From Lycium barbarum (lineage: Eukaryota > Streptophyta > Magnoliopsida > Solanales > Solanaceae), in NCBI RefSeq assembly GCF_019175385.1, contig NC_083344.1, positions 5,742,965 through 5,806,964 on the forward strand: DNA of 64,000 nt, given 5' to 3'. Positions 12,161 through 22,600 of the stretch are shown piece after piece. The notes under the pieces were generated by a model. The model made no database searches and was not told where the DNA came from. It was given only the letters and a program-made list of their open reading frames with translations. Positions within the stretch are counted from its first letter, which is position 1, and the number at the start of each line of letters is the position of its first letter. The position numbers were made by a program, and so were the translations under genes.

Positions 12161-12472
12161 TGTGAAGTTGAGAAGATATTCACGCCAATTCCTACTCAAA
12201 AGAGGAAAGAAATAAAAGGAAACTTTTTTTCTTTGTTGGTTTTCGAGTGTGATTGAGATTTAGATGCTTTCTAAGAAAGGATTATACCTAGTAGTATAAA
12301 TACATGCTAGCTAGGATTTATGATGGACAGAACATCGAACCTAAGAATATTCAATCTTGTAACTTACTTTCTCCCTTGATATTAATAAAAGTGTCGGCCG
12401 TTCTCCGTGGACTAGGATCACATCGATTCTAACCACGTTAATTACTGTGTATTTATCGTTTCCGTGCTAACA
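12161..12472 (+). repeat. 3' LTR of the copia element
   Basis: 312 bp, same length as the 5' LTR with about 22 substitutions and no indels seen. Ends GCTAACA, then TSD CTTCC. Confidence 0.95.
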
Positions 12473-12624
12473 CTTCCCTATTCCATCCCTGAGAATATCT
12501 TTAAGTCTTCAATAATCTAATATCCTATACAAACCGCCTTTACAAGATTCAGCTTTTATTGCAGGACTTTTATACTACATAATTGCTCATCAAAATAATA
12601 GCCGGAAAATATATATGTTTTGAA

Positions 12625-12628
<4 letters not shown>

Positions 12629-12666
<38 letters not shown>
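12629..12666. repeat. (TA)n microsatellite
   Basis: About 19 TA units in AT-rich DNA joining unit 0 to unit 1. Confidence 0.95.
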
Positions 12667-12671
<5 letters not shown>

Positions 12672-13073
12672 CATATTTTATACATAAACAATATATTTTT
12701 TTATATATATATTTGACTAGCGGCTATAATCATTTTTTGGCAAGCGGCTAAATATATAACTTTTCCGTTTATTTTTGCGCCCCTTCCCAAAGGGCTGATT
12801 TGCAAAAGAAAGAAAGAAAAAGGAGCAGGAAAAAAGAAATTAAACGGAGGTGTTAACCAAAGTAAACGTAGCCAAAGATGATAGTAGTAGTTTCAATATT
12901 TCATTATTTCAAGTGTTGGATTCAACATTCTACCAAAGATTTCTTCTTTTACCTTCCACTGTCAACGGGCCTAAATGAATTCTCTTCAAAAGTTTCTAAT
13001 ATATTCTGTCTCACATGGATGAAACACCACACTAGAAGACTCTTTTTGATTTTGGGCACTGGGATTACATGTC

Positions 13074-13183
13074 ACGACCTAACTTGAACAGGATCTGTTC
13101 TATTGGCTCGTACCACTGTTCTAAGGAGACAGTGTGTTGGCTCCAATTGTGGTGCTGGGATGGTCTAATTGCTGTCTGACGGA
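13074..13183 (+). pseudogene. U3: U3 snoRNA, internally deleted
   Basis: Starts ACGACCTAACTTGAACAGG, then GATCTGTTCTATTGGCTCG, the conserved 5' domain of plant U3 that pairs with pre-rRNA. After GGAGACAG it jumps to GGTGCTGGGATGG and ends in box D (GTCTGA, 13174-13179). About 100 nt are missing, including boxes C', B and C. The upstream USE is degraded (CTCACATGG for CCCACATCG) and the TATA box is lost. The same deleted form, without its 5' end, recurs at 33758. A non-functional relic. Confidence 0.88.
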
Positions 13184-13237
13184 CCCTTCAAATTTTTTTT
13201 TTCTTTGTTGCGTTTTCACTTCTTATATTTTGTTCGC

Positions 13238-13285
13238 GTTCCTTCGAGGACATTCCATAAAATTGGAAGGATACAGAGAATATTA
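13238..13285 (+). pseudogene. U6: U6 snRNA 5' fragment
   Basis: From the 5' stem CCTTCGAGGACAT through ATAAAATTGGAA to GGATACAGAGAA, the first ~48 nt match U6 with about six to seven changes. The conserved ACAGAGA box is intact. Homology stops just after it, so the U4- and U2-pairing regions are gone. A TATA-like TTATATTTT lies about 25 bp upstream, but no USE is visible. It sits 55 bp after a truncated U3. Confidence 0.85.
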
Positions 13286-13351
13286 TCTTTTGCTGGCAAT
13301 ATTCACCATTTGATTACTAAACCAACTTTTCTAGCTAGGCATCTCAAAGTA

Positions 13352-13663
13352 CTCCCTCGGTCTTAAAATACTTGTCACGTTTAGCTTTTCGAGAGTCAAA
13401 TTACATAAACTTTGATCAATATTTTAAGATGCATTTTCTTACCAGTACATCCTATCCTCCCCATACCCCACTTATGGAATTACATTGGGTATGTTGTTGG
13501 TGTTGTATTGATATGAGAAAAATTGTAACTTATAGTAATTTTCTGTATAATTTTTGAGTATATAAGTTTGAATGATAAAATATTAAATTAATCTTATCTA
13601 ATTTAGCTCCGAAAATTAGGCATCGAAAATAGAAACGTGACAAGTATTTTGGGACAGAGAAAA
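13352..13663. mobile_element. Stowaway-like MITE
   Basis: CTCCCTCGGTCTTAAAATAC at the left is mirrored by GTATTTTGGGACAGAG at the right, with TA on both sides. 312 bp. The paralogous copy at 34000-34311 has the same length, so the insertion predates the unit duplication. Confidence 0.85.
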
Positions 13664-14037
13664 TAAAGGTTGTCGGCACCATCAAGACAGCAATGAATCA
13701 TTTTAAGCCTCTTAATTTAGTCTTTTGAAGCCATGCAAGAGCACATGTACTAAATATTCTACACACACTTCCATTTAACCAGATGAATATTGTCGTTCAA
13801 TTTTCCTCTTATAAAGTGGGATTATCCCATTTCTGAAGACATGCAATAGCCAAGATTATAGTTTTAATTAACACTCATTATTTGAAGTGTTGAATTGAAC
13901 ATTCTACCATAGACTTCTCTTTTCTACCTTCCCCTTTCAACGGGCCTAAATTAGTTCGCTTCAAAAGTTTTGTACCGCATCGATAAGACACAACACTAAA
14001 AGACTCTTTTTAACAATGAGCACCATAACTACTAGTC

Positions 14038-14183
14038 ACGACCTTACTTGAACAGGATCTGTTCTATAGGCTCGTACCATTGTATCCTTGAGTTCTGAGG
14101 AGACCAGAAACCAAGTCTGGTGGATGACTCGTGGCCATTTGACCAGAGCGTGATTAATAGCTTTCAGTGTCGTAGATGATCTG
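14038..14183 (+). pseudogene. U3: U3 snoRNA, 3'-truncated
   Basis: Starts ACGACCTTACTTGAACAGG and keeps the 5' domain, the C'-like GGTGGATGAC and box B (GAGCGTGA). It reaches GTAGATGAT of box C, then passes straight into the T-rich spacer (CTGTTTTTTTACTTC). The 3' domain with box D is missing. The promoter USE reads TACCGCATCG (two changes) and TATA is decayed. It corresponds to the complete copy at 34686, where the same junction is expanded into an array. Confidence 0.88.
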
Positions 14184-14265
14184 TTTTTTTACTTCTTATC
14201 TTTTGCTGGTTAGCCTAATGGCCTTCAAGTGAAGAATTTCATTTTAATCAAACCAAAAAAATGAT

Positions 14266-14502
14266 ATATTTATGTGATGGTGTTCAGATTTTGAGAATTA
14301 AATGAATTATTCTTTGACCGCAATTTTTTTATGTCTTTTAAATATTTTGAATTATTAATTATTGTAACTTATAGTATTTTTTTACGGAGTTACAAATATG
14401 TAAATTTTATTTCGAAAAAAATCAGATTCTATGTCCAAATGTACGGTCAAAATTAAGACGTTCGAATCGTGAAAAGTGTCATGAAATCAGGACAAGGGGA
14501 GT
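14266..14502. mobile_element. Decayed Stowaway-like MITE
   Basis: TTTATGTGATGG...ATCAGGACAAGGGGAG resembles the elements at 37801-38056 and 38068-38305. The left terminus is eroded. Confidence 0.55.
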
Positions 14503-14503
14503 A

Positions 14504-17205
14504 ACAATTTAACTTAAAACTTTCTATTTTATCCTTAGTGAGATTATCTATAGTCACTCAAATATGTATGACTTATTTTTTACCATAAATTTTAAAAGTC
14601 TTACTTTTATTTTAAACTCCGTGCCAATCAAATATAATCACATAAATTAGGACGGAGCAATTAATATTCACCTTTTGATTTCTAAAACAACTTTTCTAGG
14701 CACTTCAAAGTAAAGCTTAGCACCATTAAAGGCTGTAATGAATGATATTACTAAGCCTGTCAATTTAATCTTTTGAATACATGCAATAGCACATGTTCTG
14801 AATGTTCTACATACACTTCATTTAATTTAAATGAATAAATTGTCCTCTTATATAAAGTGGGATTATCCTATTTCTTAAGGCAAAAATGAGTTTTAAAGGC
14901 TATTCTTAGTTTTTTTCAGAAGATATATTTAAATTTAAATTTAAGTTTAAGTTAATTTGAAATGGACATGTATGCTCTTAACATGATATGACTATTTGGA
15001 GTAGTCTTCTTTTTAAATTCTATAAACTGAAGTCTTAGTTAAGGAAGTGGCGAAGTCAAGTGTATTTTAATGTGATTTTGTTGGATACTGAGACGTGAAG
15101 GAACTTGCATGTATTTTCTCGAAATATATACAAACAATATTTTTGTAAAGACAGTAAATTTACAGATAAAAATAATTTGATGGTCTAAAATTATTTATAA
15201 GTTGTGCAAGATCATTGACCATATAGTGTTATGAAGAATTGGGATCGTTTTCATTGATAGAAAATACTATTGGTAAATAATATATACATAAAGGATTTTT
15301 ACACTACATAGCAGCCCAACAAACTTCATAAAAAAATATTTTAAATTATTTTCACTATCTAATTTGTGTATAATTGGTGTGTAAATATTATATAGTTATA
15401 TACTTATTATACACTTGTTATACACTTTTTATATATTGAGTATACACTAGCTACGCCTATAAAGAGTTGCAGCTAGACGGGCGAAATGTTTTATAGTCGC
15501 CCGATTAAAAGTATTAGAAACCGTATTTATAAGTTGAATAGGCACATTGGTGTAAATTGTCACCAATGAGTCTATTAGTTCTCAAACAAAGACTATTGTT
15601 GTGAACCAAGTGAGCCCCTCATTGATTGCAAAGAGTATTTAGTAATGATTTGAAAGTTAAATAGATTTTTTCACCTAATAAACTAGTCTCATGAGGTTGA
15701 AATATTCAATTTATATTTCACAATACAATATTATTAGTGGTTACAGACTTGGGATAAAAAAACACGATATACACATGAAATAGAAGTTTAAGAAAATTAC
15801 GTAGTAAAAATGCTGCATGCGGATTATATATGCTAAAAGTTTCAAAAGGCAAATTATCCAATATATCTATATGTGATGATTAACGAAAGCTCTAATCAAT
15901 CAAAGTGCTTTCACACAGTAAAAGTGTACCTCTAGACTCTAGTATATACAGCCAGCCATATTTGCATGTTAGCTGAGAAAGTATTTTATTGTCACCAATC
16001 AAGTCCCACCAACAAGCAGTATGCTACTGTAATCATAACGGTATGCAATTATTTTGCCGACTTTAGTATAGTAATCTTTCGCAAGTATATGCCTATTTTA
16101 ATGTTATTTCTTTGGCTTAATTCATATGCACCCCATCAAACTTGTTCTTATTTCTGTTGAATCTCTGAACTCATTCTTAAGTGTGTCTATCAAACCTTCT
16201 AAATTTGATTTTTATTAGAAGCAAAAAATAAATTGTGGTAATGAAAGTAAAGTAATATTTTAGACGTGTGGTAAGCTATTCTTTAGGTCATGGATGTGTA
16301 GGTTTCTGCTCTTTCATTGCCAGCTTAATTAAGAGCATACTATTTTTTCCCTTCTCAATTGCTGCTAATCTTAACTAAGAAAAAAAGGCATAATTAAATT
16401 AGAATATATATTAGCATGTTGCTACATTGAAGATAAAATATTATGCAAGTTAGATTGTATTTAATAGACACACTTAAGAATGAGTTCATGGGTTCAATAG
16501 GAACAATACTTAGTTGAGATGCCAAAATGAAAAAAAAAAGGATAAGTTCAGGGGCATATGCATTAAGCCTATTTTTTTTCTTAATGTTCTTTTTTCCCTC
16601 TCTCCTGTTCTCCCTTTATTATGTATAGATTTTTTCCAAGGAACTTAAAGATTTTTGTTTTTTTTATGTACATCCGGTATTTATACCACAAATAAATATC
16701 AATTTTGGTAAGCAAAATTAATATTTTATTTATCAAAATAATATTATAAAAAAATAAAAAATTATTGACCAGTTCAGTTTTAACCTTTTCTAACAACCTA
16801 CTACAACTAGTCTAGGCGGAAATACAAGATCTAAGACTAATTACAGCTTTCTCTTCTATGAAACCAGAAAGTTTGAATGGAGAACAAATACACTACTGAT
16901 TAACATTTCTCTACCAGCATAGGATAAGAATTTAAAAATCCAATTGTTAATTCCTGTTACACATTTGAATTGACCATTTTTAGCCTGTTATATTAACTAT
17001 AACACTAGAGTTAATTTTCTTTTTTGAGATTTGAAATAAAATTCAATCAATGGCAACCACGAATGAACCGTTAACAAAGTAATCTAGTTTGATTTCTTCC
17101 ACTTAGTTGATCTTAAGAATACAACTAATCAAACATTACACTTAAAAAGTGGAAACTTAAGAATACAACTGATCAGACATGACACTTAAAAGTTCTGACA
17201 GTAGA
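14504..17205. other. Unit spacer between U3 and U5
   Basis: Shared by units 1-4. It carries short recurrent phrases (CTCTTATAAAGTGGGATTATCC, TATACACTTTTTATATATTGAG) but no reading frame conserved between copies and no RNA I recognise. Confidence 0.6.
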
Positions 17206-17209
17206 ATTG

Positions 17210-17340
17210 TAGGGGCACTCAGCAAAGAGAACCCCTCCAAAAATAAGCGTATGCCACTAAATGCAGAGCGCACACGGTATTCTTTAGTAAAAGGCGAAAG
17301 AATAGTTCGCTCAGTGTCACTGCATGGCTGCGTGAGTTAT
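17210..17340 (-). ncRNA. U5: U5 snRNA copy 1 (probably impaired)
   Basis: Read on the - strand. The hallmark U5 loop I CGCCTTTTACT (17286-17296) is closed by a perfect TATTCTTT/AAAGAATA stem. Downstream is the Sm site ATTTTTGG (17237-17244) and a terminal hairpin AGGGG...CCCCT. U5 holds the exons in the spliceosome through loop I. The 5' side of the lower stem reads GTGACACTGAGCG, where copies 3 and 4 have GTGAGCACAAAGCG. That breaks pairing with GTGTGCGC, so I doubt this copy. The promoter looks good. Ends are estimated from TATA spacing and the 3' hairpin. Confidence 0.9.
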
Positions 17341-17360
17341 GCCTAAGCTTTTGTTAACCA

Positions 17361-17410
17361 TTTTATATAACAAGAAGTTGGTGCTTTCTCTTTCTGTTTC
17401 GATGTGGGAG
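17361..17410 (-). promoter_or_regulatory. U5-1 snRNA promoter (USE + TATA)
   Basis: On the - strand, CTCCCACATCG (17400-17410) matches the plant snRNA upstream sequence element RTCCCACATCG at 10 of 11 positions. TATATAAAA follows at 17361-17369. The 30-bp gap is the wider, Pol II-type spacing, and the RNA start would be about 29 bp after TATA, near 17340. Confidence 0.88.
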
Positions 17411-17445
17411 TCAATCTCTCCTTTTCCCCAACTTTTTAAGGCATC

Positions 17446-17608
17446 AAAGTATATAGCTCTGCTTCTTCTCTTCATCATTTCCTTCACTTATGATATGGGG
17501 GAGCAAATAGAAGAGAGATTCTATATAAGAGATGATAAAATGCAAGAAATGGGAATTTTTGGTAGGAAGATATATGAAATTATTATATTGATAAAATTGA
17601 AACTCTAA
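17446..17608 (+). other. Small open frame conserved in all four U5 upstream regions
   Basis: Reads (I/M)ALLLLFIISFTYDMGEQIEERF and ends at TAA 17606-17608. Similar frames lie at 27994-28149, 41704-41861 and 61540-61676. The start codon ATG is ATA in copies 1 and 3. The hydrophobic start followed by an acidic/basic stretch is not a family I recognise. The paralogy itself could preserve the frame, so coding status is unproven. Confidence 0.25.
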
Positions 17609-17829
17609 AAGTGTTTCAATATCTTTGCTTGTGGATAAGTTCTTGTCTCAATTCTGGTTTATATACAAGATGAGTAAAATCGGATTAACAAATCTGAGTT
17701 CCTTTGTAAGGGATATGGCAAAAGAATAAGGAACTATTGAGTTCATTTAACTTTATAATTGCTTGCTATATATAAGTTGTTTTTCCGTTGCACATGGACT
17801 CGAAAAAGGAAATGGGGAGAGAATAGTGG

Positions 17830-18190
17830 AGAATTGAACTCACAATACCTATTGTGTGAAAGACTTTTACTGTTATCACTAGACCGTAAACTCACAACAC
17901 CTATTCTATGAAAGACTCCATCGATACCGTTGGATTGGAAACTCACAAGCGAAATACTCTGATCGATACCACTGAATTGTAAACTCACAACACATATTGT
18001 GTGAAAGACTCTCACCGATACAACTAAAGTGTAAACTCACAACACCTATTGTGTGATAGACTCTCATCGATACCACTAAACTATAAACTCACAACACATA
18101 TTGTGTAAAAGACTATCACCAATATCACTAAACTGTAAACTCAAAATACTTATCGTGTGAAAAACTCTCATCATCGATACTACTAAACTC
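17830..18190. repeat. 52-bp minisatellite upstream of U5-1
   Basis: About seven imperfect copies of a unit like AACTCACAACACCTATTGTG + TGAAAGACTCTCACCGATAC + CACTAAACTGTA. Present at the same place in all four units with different copy numbers. ORFs here are repeat artefacts. Confidence 0.9.
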
Positions 18191-18939
18191 TAACCTAGAG
18201 GTTGTGATCCCATTTATTAGTTTTGCTTTGGGAAGTATTTGGATATGCAATTCGCTTTAATTCGATCACAGAAAAAAGAAAAAAAAAAAAAACCTTTGAT
18301 CGAAATGATAATTTGCTAGACGAATTGGTGTTGCCTTCCATCCGCGAAACTTAAATATCGGTGTTGTATATTTTGTTGTGTAAACAATTAAGTGCCCTTT
18401 GTTTTGCTACTGTATATTATTTGAAAGTTAGTTATGATAATGTGTAATATCTATGGTCCTAGAAGGGTGCCTAATTGCCAGAAGAAGTGACACTGATTTA
18501 TACATTAATTTATGTTTTATTGGGTGCTTCACTTTTGTTACTTTGTTGTCCGTATGCAAATGAAAGACAGTTTGGCACTCTGACATGGACTAAATATGTG
18601 TTTATAAACCAATAAGAAGTACTATAGTATAAAAAATAAAAATAAAATGAGACTTTTAGGATACTTACACAAAGCTGAGTCATCTTTTACTATATTATAA
18701 AAATGATTTCATAAATTACAAGAAAATACCATCGTAATGATTTCATAAATTACAAGAAAATACCATCGTAATTTGGATTGAAGCTCGATGAAACAATACA
18801 TCAATGAGAAGATAATTTGATAAATATAATAACCATTTCTTATAATTTATAATTTTATAATGATAAATCAAAAATACAAAAAATGCTTCAAAACTCATCT
18901 TTATTGAAACCTTTCGTTAAAATATGAAAGAACATTTTC

Positions 18940-18988
<49 letters not shown>

Positions 18989-19508
18989 TAAAAAAAAAAA
19001 TGAAAGTGCCCCGTCTGAGGATTTATCCACCTGTCATTCAGTTAGTGACAAAAGTGAAGGAATTATCTTTTTTGTACTTAGGAAGAAGACGATCTGTCTA
19101 TATTGGCTTTTGGTCTCGTAGGATTTACCTTTTTTACCTTATGCAATCATTATTCTACTTTCTTATCAATCCTACCGTATTTTTTTTTATTAATTAAACA
19201 GTATTTCAACACGTGAATATGATGTTTAAAATTCTCATCTGAAACACAAAATCTTCCATCAACAGAACAGACAGAAGCATTCCGATTACGTGAACGTAAT
19301 GTATAAATTTATCTCGTCATATTCTAATTAATTAACTAAGCCTGTTAATGTACTCTTTTGAAGACATGCAATAGCACACGTTTTAAATTTTCTACATACA
19401 CTTGATTTAATGAAATGAATTAATTGTACGTACTTCGCTATTCCTCTTATAAAGTAGTAGAAATTATCTCACTTCGAAAAGCAAAATGAGTATAAAGGCT
19501 ATCTTTAA
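18190..19508. other. Unit spacer after U5-1
   Basis: Shared by all units at the start (GTGCCCTTTGTTTTGCTAC...). Contains a direct repeat of about 46 bp near 18710-18770 and a (TAA)n tract. No gene recognised. Confidence 0.55.
18941..18989. repeat. (TAA)n microsatellite
   Basis: About 16 TAA units. The polyisoleucine ORF across it is an artefact. Confidence 0.95.
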
Positions 19509-20139
19509 TCTACCTATCTATATTATTTTAAAAGCATGAAGATAAATGCTGGTTGATCAAACTATTCTTCAAATATTGAACGACTTTTATACCCTTAGCC
19601 ATTAGAGTTAACTTCTACTAGGAAAGGATACAATTGTCATTACGAACAAGAGTTCTATTATAATAAGGAGTCACCGGAGGAAATAAAATAAAATTATGAA
19701 TAGAACGCTAGAGTTAAAAGAGAACCAAGGAAGAGAAAGACGATGCACTAATTAAAATAGGAGAAGAAAATTAAAGAACAAGCTAAGGCTGACATTGAAA
19801 AGGAAGCCATACAACCAAATATTTACGTAATACAAAGTCTAATTCAAATTTTCAAGTATCTTAGATTACTAACGAAAATTAATACGTCTAATAGCAAGAA
19901 TTTAGGATTGGATATGTAGAATAGAACTATGTTAAATACCCCGCTCCTTCCAAACTTAGTCGTTACTTCTATTTGGACATATTGTATCTAAATATGAATT
20001 GATCGAAAATGATGGTGGAGGGTGAAAATTTTAGTGGTGGAAGATGGGAGGAATAAAATGGGTTAAGGCCTTGAGGGTGATGAGGTGGCAATGCCAAGTG
20101 GCATCAATGTCATCAAATATCATTGCCATGTAGCATAGG

Positions 20140-20283
20140 ATGTCCAAGGTGGACAACTTTAACGGTGGACGAGTATATTTGTGCCCAAAGTATAACGGTA
20201 AGGGTATATTTGAACCTAAAGTATAATGAGGGGTATATTTGGCCCATTTCCAATAGTACAGGGGTATATTTGGCCCTTTTCCG
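20140..20283. mobile_element. Single end of a MULE-type element
   Basis: Repeated GGGTATATTTGGCCC phrases end CCCTTTTCCG, the same terminus as the element at 20477-20990 and likewise followed by TATTATTTA. No matching left terminus was found, so it is a partial copy. Confidence 0.55.
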
Positions 20284-20476
20284 TATTATTTATATCCAGA
20301 TTAAAAGAAGGCAATGAAAGAAACATTATTTTCTCCAAACAATTTCAAACGTGTAAAAGAGAAGTATCATACTAGAAAGTTATATTTTTTTTTATAAAAT
20401 AACTAAACAAAAAAAAAAGATTGGTTGGCTAACGAATCGCTAATTTGGGAGTATTTGATTCATAAAATATTATTTA

Positions 20477-20990
20477 CGGAAAAGGGCCAAAATTACCCCT
20501 GAACTTTGAAAAATAGTTCATCCATACCCTTCGTTATACTTTAGGGCCAATTATACCCTTACAGTTATACTATGGGGTCAATTATACCCTTATGTCTAAC
20601 TGCTGCCACGTGGCATCATCCCAGCCCTTCAAAATTATTTTACCTTCAAATAATTTTTTACCCACTAAAATAACTCAACCCGACCCGAATTTTTTTTCCA
20701 GCAAAAATAATACGGAATTATTTTCATTTTATTTTGCTGGAAAAATTATCCGTATTATTTTTGCTGGAAAAAAAAATTCGGGTCGGGTTGAGTTATTTTA
20801 GTGGGTAAAAAAATTATTTGAAGGTAAAATAATTTTGAAGGGCTGGGATGATGCCATGTGGCAGCAGTTAGACATAAGAGTATAATTGACCCCATAGTAT
20901 AATTGTAAGGGTATAATTGGCCCTAAAGTATAACGAAGGGTATGGATGAACTATTTTTCAAAGTTCAGGGGTAATTTTGACCCTTTTCCG
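20477..20990. mobile_element. Foldback MULE-type MITE
   Basis: 514 bp, almost entirely two inverted arms (about 20477-20720 and 20750-20990) around a short centre. Starts CGGAAAAGGG and ends CCCTTTTCCG, with the 9-bp duplication TATTATTTA at 20468-20476 and 20991-20999. The TSD length points to Mutator-like origin. A transcript would form a long hairpin. Confidence 0.88.
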
Positions 20991-21246
20991 TATTATTTAT
21001 TTAAGTTTCTTATCAGTACAGAAAAGAAAAAAAGAGTTTTGTAATACATATAAGATCCATAACTAGGAAACTAGAGAACTCATCTTTTAAGTTTCTAATA
21101 CAATATCTAATTAATATTAAATTTAGTTATTAGGTAACCACATTATACGCAAGTATAATTTATTATTTTAATATAAATATTATAAGAATCGATAAGGAAT
21201 ATTCGTGCAACGCACATAGATAGAAACTAGTTTTAATAAAAAAAAA

Positions 21247-22395
21247 CATGAATCTAGATTTAAGTTTGAAAAGAACATATATATGATCATAAAATGATAT
21301 GACTATTCTGATTAGTCTCCTTTCAAATTAAACTCTATAGATGGCTTCGTTAAAGAAGTGGCTAAGTCAATTTCGATTCAGTAGCTTTATCAAATCCTGA
21401 AGGAACTCGCATGTATTTTAACAAATAGTACACGACCAATTTTCGTCTTAATTCTATTGTATCAATAAAACTGTACCCTATTCGATCGTGTGAATACAGT
21501 GTGTATTGTATAAGCCTTTTGTTCATGCAAGGTGATACATGAGGTCCGAGGTTATAGTCTTTCTCTAATAGACGATATATGGGAACATGAGGTTTACTTA
21601 TGGAAGATGTATAATGATGTGTCCTGCAAGATATTTTCACCGCTAATTCATGCTAAATTGTTTATAGCTAATAAAATTTTTGATACTACATTGCTGAGTA
21701 GGATTAGCAACAAATTTTTCAATTTAGTTTTAGAATTTGTCTATGGGTAAATTCTATTTTCTCACTAGTATCATTGACCCTTTCTGGCAACATATCTCAA
21801 TCTCTAGGCCAAAAGGTAAACGTCCAATTTCAAGAAAACATATTTTTCTCTTAGGCATTTTATTATACTACTGGGTTCAATTTTCTTCACTTTCCATCCA
21901 TGAGCATATCTTAAATCTTCCAATCTTCAATCATAGAGGTGGAACCACAATTTGAAGTTTATGGGATTTCAGTCATTTTAACTTACTGAGTTTTGAATTA
22001 ATAATTTGTATATATTCAGTCGATTTCTTAAGACAAATATAAGATTTGGATCAAAGTTGCTTGATTTCGCCGAACCCGTAACTGAAAGCCTAGCTCTGCC
22101 CCTTTTGAATAATCCCAATTATCCGATACAAATTGCCATTACAAGATTCAGATTTTATTTATGCACCCTTTCTCAAAACGCTTGATTTGCAAAAGAAAGA
22201 AATAAAGAAGGTAGCATTAATAAAATTATCTTTTGAAGAAAAAAAAAAAGAGAAAAGAAGAAGAACGGAGCTAAGATATTATAGTTTCAATATTCTTTAT
22301 TTCAAAAGTTGGATTCAACATTCTACCAAAGACTTCTCTTTTCTACCTTCCCCCTTCCAACGGGCCTAAAATTCTCTTCAAAAGTCTTAATGTAT
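21247..22395. other. Unit spacer blocks after the Helitron
   Basis: Matches unit 0 (6908-7420, 7614-7740, 12478-12560). Includes a decayed hAT MITE around 21938-22103 (GGTGGAACC...AGCTCTGCCCC). No gene. Confidence 0.55.
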
Positions 22396-22399
22396 CTCT

Positions 22400-22444
22400 C
22401 TCCCACATCGATGAAACACCTCACTAGAAGACTCTTTTTATATT
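22400..22444 (+). promoter_or_regulatory. U3 promoter (USE + TATA), Pol III spacing
   Basis: CTCCCACATCG at 22400-22410 and TTTATATT at 22437-22444 are separated by 26 bp, the short spacing of plant Pol III snRNA-type genes, which include plant U3. U3 sequence starts about 22 bp after TATA. This is the best-preserved U3 promoter in the window, yet its gene body is truncated. Confidence 0.85.
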
Positions 22445-22465
22445 GGACACTGGAACTACAATGTC

Positions 22466-22600
22466 TTGACCTTACTTGAACAGGATCTGTTTCATAGGCT
22501 CGTACCACTTGATATACTTGAGTTCTAAGGGGACAAGAAATCAAGTCTGGTTGATGAATTCTGGCCATCAGACTAGAGCGTGATTTATAGTTTTCACTGA
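22466..22600 (+). pseudogene. U3: U3 snoRNA, 3'-truncated
   Basis: Keeps CTTACTTGAACAGGATCTG, GGCTCGTACCACT, box C' (GGTTGATGAA) and box B (GAGCGTGA, about 22577-22584). It then diverges into a hAT-like tail (TTTGGCTTTTTTGTG). Box C, box D and the 3' stem are missing. The 5' end has TTGACC for ACGACC and GTTTCATAG for GTTCTATAG. It is driven by an intact-looking USE/TATA pair, so a short unstable transcript is possible. Confidence 0.88.

Larger units (their letters stand above)
7743..12472 (+). mobile_element. Ty1/copia LTR retrotransposon, full length but dead
   Basis: A 4730-bp element is flanked by the exact 5-bp duplication CTTCC (7738-7742, 12473-12477). Its two 312-bp LTRs start TG and end CA. 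The order gag, protease, integrase, reverse transcriptase, RNase H is the copia order. My eye count gives about 22 differences between the LTRs (about 93% identity). At the often-used 1.3e-8 substitutions per site per year, that suggests an age of a few million years. Multiple stops and frameshifts show it cannot make its own proteins. The gag and RT wording resembles the Tork/Tnt1 group, but that placement is an inference. Confidence 0.96.
6090..12560 (+). repeat. Partial copy 0 of the U3/U5 cluster unit (interrupted)
   Basis: Sequence from about 6090 to 7425 matches the post-U5 part of the other units (19010-19500 and 21247-21640, also 33420-33620 and 48890-49390). It includes CCACCTGTCAATCAGTAGG and the GAAGAGGACGAT block. 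The unit continues at 7614-7742 and 12478-12560, matching 21760-22150. The copia element and a hAT MITE interrupt it. The U3 and U5 parts are absent here. Confidence 0.7.
19509..21230 (+). mobile_element. Non-autonomous Helitron
   Basis: Starts TCTACCTATCTATATTA after a flanking A and ends in CTAG (21227-21230) before a flanking T. The hairpin GTGC-AAC-GCAC (21205-21215) lies 15 nt upstream of the end. The flanks join as in the paralogous unit 0 near 6885-6905. A TC start, CTAG end, 3' hairpin and A|T insertion are Helitron rules. No Rep/helicase coding sequence. It carries nested MULE-type elements. Confidence 0.75.
12770..22150 (+). repeat. Cluster unit 1 (U3 relics, U6 relic, U5-1)
   Basis: First complete copy of the repeated unit. 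It runs from GCGCCCCTTCCCAAAGGGC / TTCTACCAAAGA through U3 and U5 to the block that restarts at 22160. Long stretches align with units 2-4, for example 14940-16800 against 24970-27300, 38760-40990 and 58090-60460. The Helitron at 19509-21230 is absent from the same position of unit 0. Confidence 0.85.

Noticed and set aside
12008..12256. 82-codon ORF after RNase H in the first copia element
   Set aside because: It crosses the polypurine tract into the 3' LTR and has no domain.
13169..13557. 65- and 61-codon ORFs repeated almost exactly at 33817-34205, looking like conserved proteins
   Set aside because: They lie across the U3 end, U6 fragment and a Stowaway MITE. Their conservation comes from the unit duplication.
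17743..18190. Possible CRISPR-like regular repeats
   Set aside because: Imperfect contiguous 52-bp tandem units without spacers in plant DNA: a minisatellite.
22400..22444. USE + TATA considered as the promoter of a U6 gene
   Set aside because: The sequence at the expected start is U3 (ACTTGAACAGGATCTG), and plant U3 genes use the same Pol III spacing.
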